DNA of 64,000 nt. It comes from Moraxella ovis (GTDB taxonomy: Bacteria; Pseudomonadota; Gammaproteobacteria; Pseudomonadales; Moraxellaceae). Of the stretch, positions 8,317 through 16,778 are shown one piece after another (within the stretch, counting starts at the first letter, position 1; every line of letters starts with the position of its first letter). The position numbers and the translations under genes are program-made. The notes beneath the pieces were generated by a model, which saw only the letters and a program-made list of their open reading frames with translations, had not been told where the DNA came from and did no database searches. The stretch spans positions 310,001-374,000 of the forward strand of contig NZ_UGPW01000001.1 of NCBI RefSeq assembly GCF_900453105.1, given 5' to 3'.

Positions 8317-9423
8317 CTATTGATGTTCTGATACCGCTGCTTTGATTTGTGCGCTGTGTTTCCATTGCTGAGCTTTAACTTGTTGCTCAAACGCACTCAG
8401 CGCATCTTCGACCACATTAGCAACGAGTTTTTGGAGTGCTGGGCGATTGGTGTCGATGCTTGCCACGCCTTTGGCGATCTGTACCATGAGCGTATCTAAC
8501 GTCTTATCATCGAACAGGTGCGAATTCACCGAAGTGGTGACATTCTCCCCGATGTTCTTGCCGATGGTGGTGATCTGATTCTCGATGAGATTGCCCGCGA
8601 TCGGGATGAGTTTTAGGTATTTTTTGAGCTCTGGGGTGTCAATGAGTGCGCGCTCAACCGCAGACCCGATGTCAGATGAAAGCTGTTCGCCAACTTGATT
8701 GTTAAAAGCTAAGCTTAGCTTTGGGCTAAGTTCTGCGCGTAGAAGCTCGAGTGTGGCATTTTCAAAGGCGTCACGGTTTTTGTCGATGGTGTCTTGGATG
8801 AGCTTGTCGTGAGTCTTGGAGCGTTTGATTTGTTCGCGGATGTTGTCGGTGGCGGTTAGAATCACTCGATCTGACAGTTCTTCTAGAATTACGCCATAGT
8901 AGAATCTGGCTGAATTGATCCAACGCTGTGGAATGACCTTGATGCCCACTTCGTGCAGGCGCTTAATGATGATGCCAGCGCGGAGCAGTCTGAGCGCACG
9001 CAAGGCAGGGAAACACGCCAACACTTCATACCAATGCACAAAAGGAAAGAAAAACCATCGATGATAAGTGTGGTTCACAATGGCAAGCACCCAGCGCACC
9101 GTAAGCTCTACCACCCACAGTAGCGTGAACATACCTCCAACTGCCGCAAGCGACTCATGATACTGGTCTTGGTACACCTGCAAAGGTGCGCCAAAGTTCA
9201 TCCATTCTGCGAGCTTCTCGACGAGCGCACTCATCAGAATTTTATCTATAAAGATTAGTGTCAAGTCTACCACGAGCAGACCGAGCATCAGGATGTCGTA
9301 GCCGATTTTAAGTTTGCTTAGCTGATGATCGTCTGAATCACTGCCAAATAAAGGCACGACGTCATTAGGTACTTCGTGAGATTGTGGGATGCTTAGGTCG
9401 TCTAGGTCGGGTGTTTGTCGCAT
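8317..9423 (-). CDS. Membrane protein with voltage-sensor-like N-terminus, no pore domain
   Basis: A 368-residue protein not matched to a named family here. An acidic N-terminus is followed by membrane segments at about 41-63, 93-117 and 122-138, then a segment at about 139-157 with arginines every third residue (RALRLLR, then KR), which resembles the S4 helix of voltage sensors. Segment two ends ELTVRW, also like an S2. No pore helix or selectivity filter follows; the last 210 residues are helical and soluble-looking. The start giving MRQTPDLDD is chosen because an upstream extension would run into the acyltransferase gene. Function unknown; the sensor resemblance is an inference from pattern. 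Confidence 0.6.
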   Translation of the reverse strand: MRQTPDLDDLSIPQSHEVPNDVVPLFGSDSDDHQLSKLKIGYDILMLGLLVVDLTLIFIDKILMSALVEKLAEWMNFGAPLQVYQDQYHESLAAVGGMFTLLWVVELTVRWVLAIVNHTYHRWFFFPFVHWYEVLACFPALRALRLLRAGIIIKRLHEVGIKVIPQRWINSARFYYGVILEELSDRVILTATDNIREQIKRSKTHDKLIQDTIDKNRDAFENATLELLRAELSPKLSLAFNNQVGEQLSSDIGSAVERALIDTPELKKYLKLIPIAGNLIENQITTIGKNIGENVTTSVNSHLFDDKTLDTLMVQIAKGVASIDTNRPALQKLVANVVEDALSAFEQQVKAQQWKHSAQIKAAVSEHQ

Positions 9424-9457
9424 AGAATTATTACAAATTAAAAGTATTGGGCTGTTA

Positions 9458-10420
9458 TTATGGTGCTGAGTCAAATTCAGCCAGCATCTCATCGATGCGA
9501 GCATCTTTGGCTTGCCAAATCTCATCCAGCCATGAGAACAGTTTGGCTTTTACGTCATCATTGCTGTCGTATTCGCCATTTTTTAGGGCGTTAAATAGGT
9601 CGTCTTCCATCTTGATGGGGCGAATGTCGACACCCAGACGGGTAAGTTTGCCCTGCCAAAGATCGCTGTATTCAGGCGCGCCATCAGGATAGACGAGCGT
9701 CATGTCTAAGATGCCATCTATCTGCTCACCAAGGCTGCTAATGGCAAGTGCAAAACCACCTGCTTTTGGTTTTAGTAGGTGCTTATAAGGTGATTTTTGG
9801 GCGGCGTGTTTGGCTTTGGTGAAGCGCGTGCCTTCTAGATAGTTGAGCAATACAAAAGGCTTGTCAGCGAGCAGTCCGCACGCGCGTCGTGCTTCGTCTA
9901 AGTCGCGTCTGGCAAGCTCTGGGTTTTTGGCGATTTGCTCTTTTGAATGGCGTTTCATCATCGGAAAGTCCAAAAAATAAAACGTCTGACCCACCACAGG
10001 GATGTATATCAGCTCATGCTTGGCAAAAAAACGCGTGATCGGCAGGCGACCTTCGCTGGCGTACTGAATGACGCTCGTGTCCACCCATGATTGATGGTTG
10101 CAGATGAGCAGATATTTGCCATTTGGGTTTAGGTTTTCAGGCAGGCTGATGCGCCAGTCTTTGGCAGGCAATACCTTATCAATCATGAAATTATTCGAGC
10201 GAATCCAATAATCTGCTATGCCGATGACCGCCTTGTCGGCGCGCTTTGATTTGCCGAACATCTTAGCAAGTCCGGCCGTGTAAAGTGGCGCTGACAATGC
10301 TAAGCTATTGGCTGCGATGCTGCCTGTGCCGATTGCAAAGGAGAGTTTTTGGGCAAGTTTCGGCTTGGTTTCGTGTAATTTTTGAAAAAAAGGCAGGGTC
10401 TTACGAGAATTTGCGCTCAT
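9458..10420 (-). CDS. PlsC-type lysophospholipid acyltransferase (YihG-like)
   Basis: A 320-residue acyltransferase of the 1-acylglycerol-3-phosphate acyltransferase superfamily. The catalytic HX4D motif is NHQSWVD (His109, Asp114) and the substrate-binding motif is LEGTR (196-199). The family transfers acyl chains onto lysophospholipids at the inner membrane. Length and the hydrophobic N-terminal part resemble E. coli YihG rather than the shorter PlsC. The start has AGGAT 6 bases upstream. It is 34 bases upstream of the voltage-sensor-like gene on the same strand, so the two may be cotranscribed. Confidence 0.85.
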   Translation of the reverse strand: MSANSRKTLPFFQKLHETKPKLAQKLSFAIGTGSIAANSLALSAPLYTAGLAKMFGKSKRADKAVIGIADYWIRSNNFMIDKVLPAKDWRISLPENLNPNGKYLLICNHQSWVDTSVIQYASEGRLPITRFFAKHELIYIPVVGQTFYFLDFPMMKRHSKEQIAKNPELARRDLDEARRACGLLADKPFVLLNYLEGTRFTKAKHAAQKSPYKHLLKPKAGGFALAISSLGEQIDGILDMTLVYPDGAPEYSDLWQGKLTRLGVDIRPIKMEDDLFNALKNGEYDSNDDVKAKLFSWLDEIWQAKDARIDEMLAEFDSAP

Positions 10421-10921
10421 GACTGATCCTAAAAATCTTATTTTTAATCAATAAAAGAGGCTCTAAATTGCGCAGGTGTTACAAATTGTGTAACAAAATA
10501 TGAAAAATTCTGCGAAATTCAAAAATTTAAACGCATTTTATCAAATTTTGATAAAAAAACGGTAAATTTGTCCGAAAAAATCCATTGAAATCTAATTTTT
10601 GAAAAATTTTGACACAATATTACTCAGCATTTGTTTCCAAACGAACAAAATTTGAAAGGTAGATTATTAATTCTGGTGAAAAATATTACGATTTTGGCTA
10701 CTTGTTGGGTAGTTTTTAGGGAATTTCGGTAAAAATCTCCTAAAATTATGGTGAATTTTTCAAGACAGATAATCAAAAGTACACTGATGAGATACACACT
10801 TACAACAGACAAGCAAGTTTTTTCATTCATAATGCAATCAAAGCAAGCGAATTAGGCATCTAATCTGCTTGAGATAACTTCAAAGATTTTAAATTTTATA
10901 AAAAGACTTAAGGAGTTTAAC
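10421..10921. promoter_or_regulatory. AT-rich intergenic region between acyltransferase and OmpA lipoprotein
   Basis: This 501-base gap between divergent genes holds no convincing gene; a 68-codon open frame on the minus strand (10624-10830) has no ribosome site. It contains a perfect 21-base palindrome at 10536-10556 (arms TTTTATCAAA / TTTGATAAAA) and must hold promoters for both flanking genes. An AAGGAG sits 7 bases before the lipoprotein start. Confidence 0.5.
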
Positions 10922-11581
10922 ATGAAAATGAAACTACTTGCTGTAACAGCATTGGCATCTAGCATGGTTATCACAGGCTGTGCGACTACTGGCGGTCCAG
11001 TTGTTAACGATCAAACCAAAAAAGCCGGTATCGGCGCATTGGCAGGCGCACTAGGTGGTGTTGCCATCTCTAAAGCGACTGGCGGTGAGAAGACTGGTCG
11101 TGACGCAGCGATCGGCGCAATATTGGGCGCAGGCGTTGGTGCGTACATGGGTCGCCAAGCTAAGCAAATCGAACAACAAATGGCAGGTACTGGCGTTGAA
11201 GTACGTCAAGACTCACAAGGTAACATCAACTTAGTAATGCCAGGCAACATCACGTTCGCTCATGATGATGCAACCATCAACTCATCATTCTACAACAGCC
11301 TAAACCAATTGGCACAAACAATGATCCAGTATGATCAAACCACCATCGTCGTGGCAGGTCACACTGACAGCACAGGTACTGCATCTTATAACCAAGCACT
11401 TTCACAACGTCGTGCGGCAGCAGTATCTAACTACCTCGTATCTCGTGGTGTACCAGCACACCGCATCAGAACAGTAGGCTATGGTCAAACTCAGCCTATC
11501 GCGAGCAACGCGAACGAGTCAGGTCGTTCTCAAAACCGCCGCGTAGAGCTAACCATCAACGCACCACAAGAACTTCGTTAA
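10922..11581 (+). CDS. OmpA-family outer-membrane lipoprotein with glycine zipper
   Basis: A 219-residue lipoprotein: signal peptide with lipobox ITGC (Cys20), a glycine-zipper region (about 35-80, GIGALAGALGGVAISKATGG, IGAILGAGVGAYMG), and a C-terminal OmpA/MotB peptidoglycan-binding domain (about 105-215) with GHTDSTGTASYN and NRRVELTI. It resembles YiaD/PalA-type proteins that tie the outer membrane to the wall. Strong ribosome site AAGGAG. The codon use looks biased like that of a highly expressed gene (for example many CGT and GGT codons). Single gene ending in a terminator. Confidence 0.9.
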   Translation: MKMKLLAVTALASSMVITGCATTGGPVVNDQTKKAGIGALAGALGGVAISKATGGEKTGRDAAIGAILGAGVGAYMGRQAKQIEQQMAGTGVEVRQDSQGNINLVMPGNITFAHDDATINSSFYNSLNQLAQTMIQYDQTTIVVAGHTDSTGTASYNQALSQRRAAAVSNYLVSRGVPAHRIRTVGYGQTQPIASNANESGRSQNRRVELTINAPQELR

Positions 11582-11600
11582 TTCTTGGCGTTGATCATTC

Positions 11601-11634
11601 AAAAACAGGTTGGATTATCCAGCCTGTTTTTTTG
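11601..11634 (+). terminator. Terminator of the OmpA-family lipoprotein gene
   Basis: Stem AAACAGG.TGGAT / ATCCAG.CCTGTTT followed by a run of seven or more T. Confidence 0.85.
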
Positions 11635-11673
11635 TGTTGATTTAATTTTTATGCGGATGATGAGACTGCTATA

Positions 11674-12327
11674 ATGACTTATTTATCCCAAAGAGTAAAT
11701 ACGCTCATGCGATCAGAGCAGTTATTAAGACTACACCAAGACTTTGCTGAGCAAGGAATCGTTCTAAGCATCACCAAAAAATCAGTAAAAAACATTAACT
11801 TTCGCATGAAAGCGGGCGAATGTCATGTCAGCGCGCCAAGATGGGCATCTGAGCGTGCTGTCATAGAGGCGGTTCGAGCGCGGTTGTCTTGGGCGTTTCA
11901 GACGCATCATAAACTACAACAAAAAGCGCATTTTCACCATGCTTATGAGCGAAGATTATGGGGTGAGAGTGTGGATTTGCCCGCTGATGAAAGTCAGATT
12001 TTACGAATTTATCGGCAGGCGTTATCTTCTCGGTTGCCTGATTTGATTACCAAATGGCAACCCATCGTTGGTAGGGTCGCCAGTGAAGTGCGCTTAAAGA
12101 AAATGAAAACTCGCTGGGGTACATGTAATACTTGTGAAGGTAGAGTGTGGCTGTCGGTATATTTGGCGGCATATCCCTATGAATGCACCGAATATGTGTT
12201 CGTGCATGAGCTTTGCCATCTCATTCATGCCAATCACAGCCCATTATTTTGGGCAGAAGTCAAAAAAGCCATGCCAGATTATAAAAAATGGCATGACCTT
12301 CTAAAAGCGCGTGATGAAAGCTTGTAA
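11674..12327 (+). CDS. YgjP-like (DUF45/M48-type) zinc metallopeptidase domain protein
   Basis: A 217-residue protein with the zinc-binding motif HELCH (His178, Glu179, His182) and a following His188, preceded by the family hallmark TRWGTCN near 147. This is the SprT/YgjP (WLM-related) group, whose substrates are mostly unknown. No signal peptide is visible, so it is probably cytoplasmic. The start is uncertain: the ATG at 11674 lacks a clear ribosome site and an in-frame ATG at 11707 is an alternative. It converges on oxyR with a gap of only 6 bases. Confidence 0.83.
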   Translation: MTYLSQRVNTLMRSEQLLRLHQDFAEQGIVLSITKKSVKNINFRMKAGECHVSAPRWASERAVIEAVRARLSWAFQTHHKLQQKAHFHHAYERRLWGESVDLPADESQILRIYRQALSSRLPDLITKWQPIVGRVASEVRLKKMKTRWGTCNTCEGRVWLSVYLAAYPYECTEYVFVHELCHLIHANHSPLFWAEVKKAMPDYKKWHDLLKARDESL

Positions 12328-12333
12328 GGGCGG

Positions 12334-13242
12334 TTATCCGTGCTTTTTGGCGTCTTCTGTCATGGATTGATGGAAGATCTCGCTTAGAATGCGCACATCA
12401 TCAACGCGTGCGTAGTTAAGGCGTGTGATGAATGCCAGTCGACGATGTGGACCGGGTTCTGACAGTGGTACAGAAGTTAGGTCGTGGATGGTCGATAGCT
12501 GATCAAGTGCCATCTTAGGCACGAGCGTCGTCCCCATGCCAGACAGCGCCATCTGAATGATGGTGTTGAGGCTGGCGTCAGAGAATCCTGACTTGATCTC
12601 GCTTTTGTTCATTTGGCATACAGACAGTACTTGATCGGTCAAGCAGTGACCTTCACCCAGTAATAGTAAGTTAGTCTTAGATAGCTCGCCACTGGTGATG
12701 TGCTTGGAGCTGGAGTGTTCGCCCCCTTTTGGGAAAATCGCAAAAAAATCTTCCGCCCAAAATTCAAAGGTATGCAGACCTTCTACAGGGTATGGCAGGG
12801 CGATGATGGCGGTATCAATGTGTCCGTAGCGTACCTGATCGATGAGGCGCTCGGTTTGTTTTTCGGTGATGGACAGCTCAAAGTTGGGATAGCTTTTCTT
12901 TAGGGTAGGTAGCACCTTAGGCAGTAGGTAGGGCGCGACAGTTGGGATGATGCCGATCGTCATCGGGTAGGCAAGTGGCGTCTGATGATTGTGCGCGCGT
13001 GTGACCAAATCGCTGATCTCGCTAAAAACGCGCTGCGCTCTGTCTAGAATCTCTTCGCCGATTGGGGTGATGAGTACTTGTTTGTTATTACGCTCAAAGA
13101 TCTGTGTGTCAAGCTGTTTCTCAAGCTCTGCGATGCCAAGGCTTAATGCAGACTGTGAGATATTGCATTCTTCGGCGGCACGCTTAAAGTGCTTGTGTTT
13201 GGCGACCGCCAGAGCGAATTCCAACTGACGTAAAGTAATCAT
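12334..13242 (-). CDS. oxyR: LysR-type peroxide sensor OxyR
   Basis: A 302-residue LysR regulator. The N-terminal helix-turn-helix (about 1-60) reads RRAAEE-type with QSALSLGIAELE; the C-terminal sensor domain carries the redox pair Cys200 (GEGHCL) and Cys209 (SVCQ) in the position of E. coli Cys199/Cys208. Peroxide forms this disulfide and switches on antioxidant genes. It is transcribed divergently from ahpC, its expected target, across a 194-base shared region. Weak ribosome site GGGG before the start. Confidence 0.95.
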   Translation of the reverse strand: MITLRQLEFALAVAKHKHFKRAAEECNISQSALSLGIAELEKQLDTQIFERNNKQVLITPIGEEILDRAQRVFSEISDLVTRAHNHQTPLAYPMTIGIIPTVAPYLLPKVLPTLKKSYPNFELSITEKQTERLIDQVRYGHIDTAIIALPYPVEGLHTFEFWAEDFFAIFPKGGEHSSSKHITSGELSKTNLLLLGEGHCLTDQVLSVCQMNKSEIKSGFSDASLNTIIQMALSGMGTTLVPKMALDQLSTIHDLTSVPLSEPGPHRRLAFITRLNYARVDDVRILSEIFHQSMTEDAKKHG

Positions 13243-13436
13243 AAAAGTTACCCCAATTCAAACATAAAATTATGACCCCTATTTTACACCTAAGTTTTAT
13301 AAAACAAAACAGGATAATTAAAAGTTTTAAATGTATAAAGGCGGTATTTTTGTTATGATAGACGGGTATGGCAGTTTTGGGCAAGGGTTTATCGTCCAGC
13401 TGTACAATTTTCATCCATTAACATATAGGTGTAATT
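13243..13436. promoter_or_regulatory. oxyR-ahpC divergent promoter region
   Basis: AT-rich 194-base gap. A TATGAT at 13354-13359 is a candidate -10 for ahpC. OxyR is expected to bind here from family knowledge, but the degenerate site cannot be assigned by eye. Confidence 0.45.
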
Positions 13437-14003
13437 ATGACCGCAATCATCAACCAGCAGATTCCTGAATTTACCACCGAAGCATTTGTAAACGGTGAGT
13501 TCAAAACCATCTCTTCAGAAGACACCAAAGGCAAATGGTCTATCTTCATGTTCTACCCACACGACTTCACTTTCGTGTGCCCAACTGAACTTGAAGACAT
13601 GGCTGACCACTACGAAGAGCTAAAAGGTCTTGGCGTAGAAGTATATGCAGTATCTACTGACAGTCACTTCGTACACAAAGCATGGCACGATTCATCTCCT
13701 GCAATCGGTAAAGTAAAATACCCAATGCTAGGTGATGGTACTGGTAAAATCACTCGTGGCTTTAACATCATGATTGAAGACGAGCACGCGGCACTACGTG
13801 GTACTTTCCTAGTAGATCCAGACGGCTTCATTAAAGTAGCTGAGATCCACGACCTAGGCATCGGCCGTTCTGCTAAAGACATGATCCGTAAAGTAAAAGC
13901 AGCTCAATACGTTCGTGAAAACGACGGTGAAGTTTGCCCAGCAGCATGGGAAGCAGGTCAAGAGACCTTGAAGCCAAGCCTAGACCTAGTTGGTAAAATC
14001 TAA
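13437..14003 (+). CDS. ahpC: Alkyl hydroperoxide reductase subunit C (typical 2-Cys peroxiredoxin)
   Basis: A 188-residue cytoplasmic peroxiredoxin that reduces hydrogen peroxide and organic hydroperoxides. Peroxidatic Cys48 lies in DFTFVCPTEL and resolving Cys167 in GEVCPAAW. It is reduced by AhpF, encoded 650 bases downstream. Codon use is strongly biased (GGT, CGT, AAA), as in highly expressed genes. It is divergent from oxyR and ends in its own terminator, so ahpC and ahpF are probably separate transcripts. Confidence 0.97.
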   Translation: MTAIINQQIPEFTTEAFVNGEFKTISSEDTKGKWSIFMFYPHDFTFVCPTELEDMADHYEELKGLGVEVYAVSTDSHFVHKAWHDSSPAIGKVKYPMLGDGTGKITRGFNIMIEDEHAALRGTFLVDPDGFIKVAEIHDLGIGRSAKDMIRKVKAAQYVRENDGEVCPAAWEAGQETLKPSLDLVGKI

Positions 14004-14018
14004 ACTCTAAGCTAATCT

Positions 14019-14050
14019 TAAAAAACCATCCAATCTTGGGTGGTTTTTTG
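14019..14050 (+). terminator. ahpC terminator
   Basis: Stem AAAAACCATCC / GGGTGGTTTTT with a 6-base loop and T-run. Confidence 0.85.
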
Positions 14051-14062
14051 TTTGCTAATATA

Positions 14063-14097
14063 TAAAAAACACAAGCCCAAAAGACTTGTGTTTTTAA
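14063..14097 (-). terminator. Terminator of the YdcH-like gene
   Basis: Stem AAAACACAAG / CTTGTGTTTT with a 9-base loop; the A-run on the plus strand gives the T-run for the minus-strand gene. Confidence 0.75.
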
Positions 14098-14114
14098 AGC
14101 GAATAATCTTACAA

Positions 14115-14336
14115 TTATGCTTTGGTCAGTAGATACTGATATAGTTCGTCTTTTAGGGCAAGTTTTTTGCGTTTTAGACCTTCGATTTCTTCAGCGCGGC
14201 TGGCTGCAGCAACTGGGTCGTTCTCTAGGTTGGTGATTTCTTCGTCAAGTTCATTGTGCTCGTTGAATAGTTTAACGAAATGTAGGTCGTTATCAGTTTT
14301 TAGTTTGGTGATTAGTTCGCGGTATTCTGGAAACAT
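14115..14336 (-). CDS. YdcH-like DUF465 small protein
   Basis: A 73-residue, highly charged, mostly helical protein of the DUF465 family (E. coli YdcH). MFPEYRELI at the start and the KKLALKDELY segment near the end are family hallmarks. GGAG lies 7 bases before this ATG; an upstream in-frame start is rejected because it lacks a ribosome site. Its function is unknown; the predicted coiled coil suggests self-association. It is set between ahpC and ahpF on the opposite strand. Confidence 0.9.
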   Translation of the reverse strand: MFPEYRELITKLKTDNDLHFVKLFNEHNELDEEITNLENDPVAAASRAEEIEGLKRKKLALKDELYQYLLTKA

Positions 14337-14651
14337 AGAATTCTCCTTTGAGTTTGGTGTCATAATGACGAAATTCACCACATAAGAATTATTCTGTGGT
14401 TAAGGTTATCTTACCAAGAATGATGAGTCTTAGCAAGCAATAAAAATAAGCGTCATTCACACAATTGCAATATAATAACAAGGCAGTGATATTGTCTGAT
14501 TTAAGTTGTTGAGCTTTAGCAATATGAATGTTTAAAATTCTCAAATTTGCATTATCCTGCCATCGGCTTATAATGACATCATACATTCCGATTTATTTAT
14601 TTTATTTAGTCTTAAGGTGATTATTTTTTATTTAGGTTTAAGGTGATTATT
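14337..14651. promoter_or_regulatory. ydcH-ahpF intergenic region with 26-base tandem duplication
   Basis: A 315-base gap between divergent genes; a 65-codon open frame on the minus strand has no ribosome site and is discounted. Directly before ahpF lies an imperfect tandem repeat: 14601-14625 and 14627-14651 match over 25 bases with two differences, each copy holding TTAAGGTGATTATT. Only the second copy is followed by the ahpF ATG. Confidence 0.6.
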
Positions 14652-16208
14652 ATGTTAGACCAATCATTATTAGATGCTGTTAAAACGTACAGCGCCAACA
14701 TGACTTGTCCGATTCAGATGATTCTGGGTCAAGGTGAGCACGCCAAACGTGCTGAGCTGATTGATTTTCTTGAAAAAATCGCCAGCACCTCTGATAAGAT
14801 CGGCTTTGATAAGAGTGTTGTGGATACCGACCTATCTGCGATGAGCTTTAAAATTGCCACCGATAATCGCGATACCGGTATTGTGTTTAGCGGTATCCCT
14901 GGTGGTCATGAATTCACGTCACTACTGCTTGCGATTTTGCATGCTGGTGGTCACACCATGAAGCTAGACGAAGGCATTCAAGACCTTGTTAAGCGAATCC
15001 AAAAACCATTAAAATTCCAAACTTTCGTGTCGCTGTCTTGCCATAACTGCCCAGATGTCGTACAGGCATTGAATCAGTTTGCCGTACTGAACGATGGCAT
15101 CGAAAACGAGATGATTGACGGTGGTGTGTTCCCAGAGCTTGTAGAAGCTAACAACATTCAAGGCGTGCCTGCGGTATTCCTAAATGGCAAACCATTCCTA
15201 AACGGTAAAGTGGACACCGCGCGTATCATCGATAAGCTACAAGCTGAATACCCTGATCTGCTGTCTGAGGGCGTGGCCGAAGAATTAGAAACCCAAGACG
15301 TGACCGTCATCGGTGGCGGTCCTGCAGGTTCGGCAGCTGCCATCTATACCGCTCGTAAGGGTCTGCGCGTGGCTCTAGTGGCTGATCGTATTGGCGGTCA
15401 GGTTAAAGACACTCAAGACATTGAGAATCTAATCTCAATCCCATTAACCAATGGTAATACGCTAGCTAGCAACCTATCCACGCACATCAAAGAATACAAC
15501 ATCACCGTCAAAGAGCACGTGAGCGTATCAAGTATTGAAGAAGTGAAGGGTGGCTATCAAGTTACCCTAAACACGGGTGCAAGCTGGACGTCACGCACAC
15601 TAATCATCGCAACAGGCGCCAAATGGCGTAAGCTTGGTGTTAAAGGCGAAGATGAGAACATCGGCAATGGCGTGGCGTACTGCCCACACTGTGATGGCCC
15701 ATTCTTCAAGGGTAAGCCTGTGGCGGTTATCGGCGGCGGCAACTCTGGTGTTGAAGCAGCGCTTGATTTGGCGGGTATCGTTGAGCATGTGACCGTACTA
15801 GAGTTTGGTGATAAGCTTCGTGCTGACCAAGTACTGATCGATAAAGCTGAAGCGCGTGATAATATCACTATCATCAAAAATGCCGCCACTCAAGAAATCA
15901 CCGCTAATAGTGGTAAAGTGGATAGCCTAATCTATCAAGACCGAGCGAGTGGCGAGAACGTGACGTTGCCATTGTCAGCGGTGTTTGTGCAGATTGGTCT
16001 GGTGCCAAACTCTGATGTGGTTAAGGACTTGGTGGATGTGACAGCTCATGGCGAGATTGAGATTGATGCCAAATGTCGCACCAATAAGCCAGGCATGTTC
16101 GCATGTGGTGACGTGACAACCGTACCATTTAAGCAAATCAACATCGCCATGGGCGAAGGTTCAAAAGCAGGCTTGGCAGCGTTTGAATATCTGATGATGA
16201 ATTCTTAA
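14652..16208 (+). CDS. ahpF: Alkyl hydroperoxide reductase subunit F
   Basis: A 518-residue flavoprotein that passes electrons from NADH to AhpC. The N-terminal double-thioredoxin domain carries Cys130/Cys133 (SCHNC); the thioredoxin-reductase part has an FAD motif [10 protein letters not shown] near 220, an NAD motif [10 protein letters not shown] and the redox pair Cys344/Cys347 (YCPHC). All redox centres are intact. The ATG at 14652 is chosen for its AAGGTGA ribosome site 5 bases upstream; a GTG nine bases earlier is less likely. Ends at a strong terminator. Confidence 0.97.
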   Translation: MLDQSLLDAVKTYSANMTCPIQMILGQGEHAKRAELIDFLEKIASTSDKIGFDKSVVDTDLSAMSFKIATDNRDTGIVFSGIPGGHEFTSLLLAILHAGGHTMKLDEGIQDLVKRIQKPLKFQTFVSLSCHNCPDVVQALNQFAVLNDGIENEMIDGGVFPELVEANNIQGVPAVFLNGKPFLNGKVDTARIIDKLQAEYPDLLSEGVAEELETQDVTVIGGGPAGSAAAIYTARKGLRVALVADRIGGQVKDTQDIENLISIPLTNGNTLASNLSTHIKEYNITVKEHVSVSSIEEVKGGYQVTLNTGASWTSRTLIIATGAKWRKLGVKGEDENIGNGVAYCPHCDGPFFKGKPVAVIGGGNSGVEAALDLAGIVEHVTVLEFGDKLRADQVLIDKAEARDNITIIKNAATQEITANSGKVDSLIYQDRASGENVTLPLSAVFVQIGLVPNSDVVKDLVDVTAHGEIEIDAKCRTNKPGMFACGDVTTVPFKQINIAMGEGSKAGLAAFEYLMMNS

Positions 16209-16230
16209 TTTATTGTGATGTTCAATATCC

Positions 16231-16265
16231 AAAAAACACACTTTATGATAAAGTGTGTTTTTTAT
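16231..16265 (+). terminator. ahpF terminator
   Basis: Stem AACACACTTTA / TAAAGTGTGTT with a 3-base loop, A-run before and T-run after. Confidence 0.88.
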
Positions 16266-16287
16266 TGCGTATGTTGTGGGGACGGTT

Positions 16288-16743
16288 ATGTGGTATTTTT
16301 TGATGGCGTTTGGGATTGGCATAGGCATCGCTGTGCAGGCAGCGATTAATTCACGCCTTGCCATTGGTCTGGGCAGTCAGCCATTAGCGGCGGCATTTTT
16401 CTCTTTTGCTATTGGTACGCTGTGCTTGGGATTGGTTATGCTGTGGCAGGGCGACTGGCAAAGTGTCTCAGACAACATCACCGATCAGCCTTGGTGGCGC
16501 TGGGTTGGTGGGGCGATCGGTGCGGTATTTGTGTTTATTACGGCATTTTTGGCGCCGAAGATTGGGCTTGTAAACATGGCCTTTCTAATCATCTTAGGGC
16601 AGCTGATTGCAGGCATGGTGATTGATTACTTTGGGCTGATTGAGATGCCTGTTCGTTCGTTAGGCTTGCATAAATACATTGGTCTTGGCGTGATGCTGAT
16701 TGGACTGACCTTTTTTATGTTTGGCGACAAAGTTTTTAAATAA
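16288..16743 (+). CDS. DMT-superfamily inner-membrane protein (DUF606/YdcZ-like)
   Basis: A 151-residue hydrophobic protein with about five membrane segments, of the DUF606 group related to half-size drug/metabolite transporters. The family signature near the start, GIGIGIAVQAAINSRL, and the later SQPLAAAFFSFAIGT are clear. The ATG at 16288 has GGGACGG just upstream; an earlier in-frame start would lie inside the ahpF terminator. Such proteins often work as dimers. Substrate unknown. Confidence 0.8.
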   Translation: MWYFLMAFGIGIGIAVQAAINSRLAIGLGSQPLAAAFFSFAIGTLCLGLVMLWQGDWQSVSDNITDQPWWRWVGGAIGAVFVFITAFLAPKIGLVNMAFLIILGQLIAGMVIDYFGLIEMPVRSLGLHKYIGLGVMLIGLTFFMFGDKVFK

Positions 16744-16776
16744 AAAAACACGGCGCATTGCCGTGTTTTGTTTTAT
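16742..16776. terminator. Bidirectional terminator
   Basis: Stem ACACGGC / GCCGTGT with a 5-base loop, between the DUF606 gene and the convergent aminotransferase gene. Confidence 0.85.
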
Positions 16777-16778
16777 GT

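Noticed and set aside
9424..9525. N-terminal extension of the voltage-sensor-like protein
   Set aside because: It would overlap the acyltransferase coding end, and the following ATG gives a more plausible soluble N-terminus.
10624..10830. 68-codon minus-strand open frame between the acyltransferase and the OmpA lipoprotein
   Set aside because: No ribosome site, odd composition and location in an AT-rich promoter region.
14389..14586. 65-codon minus-strand open frame between ydcH and ahpF
   Set aside because: No ribosome site and no recognisable protein features; it begins in promoter sequence.
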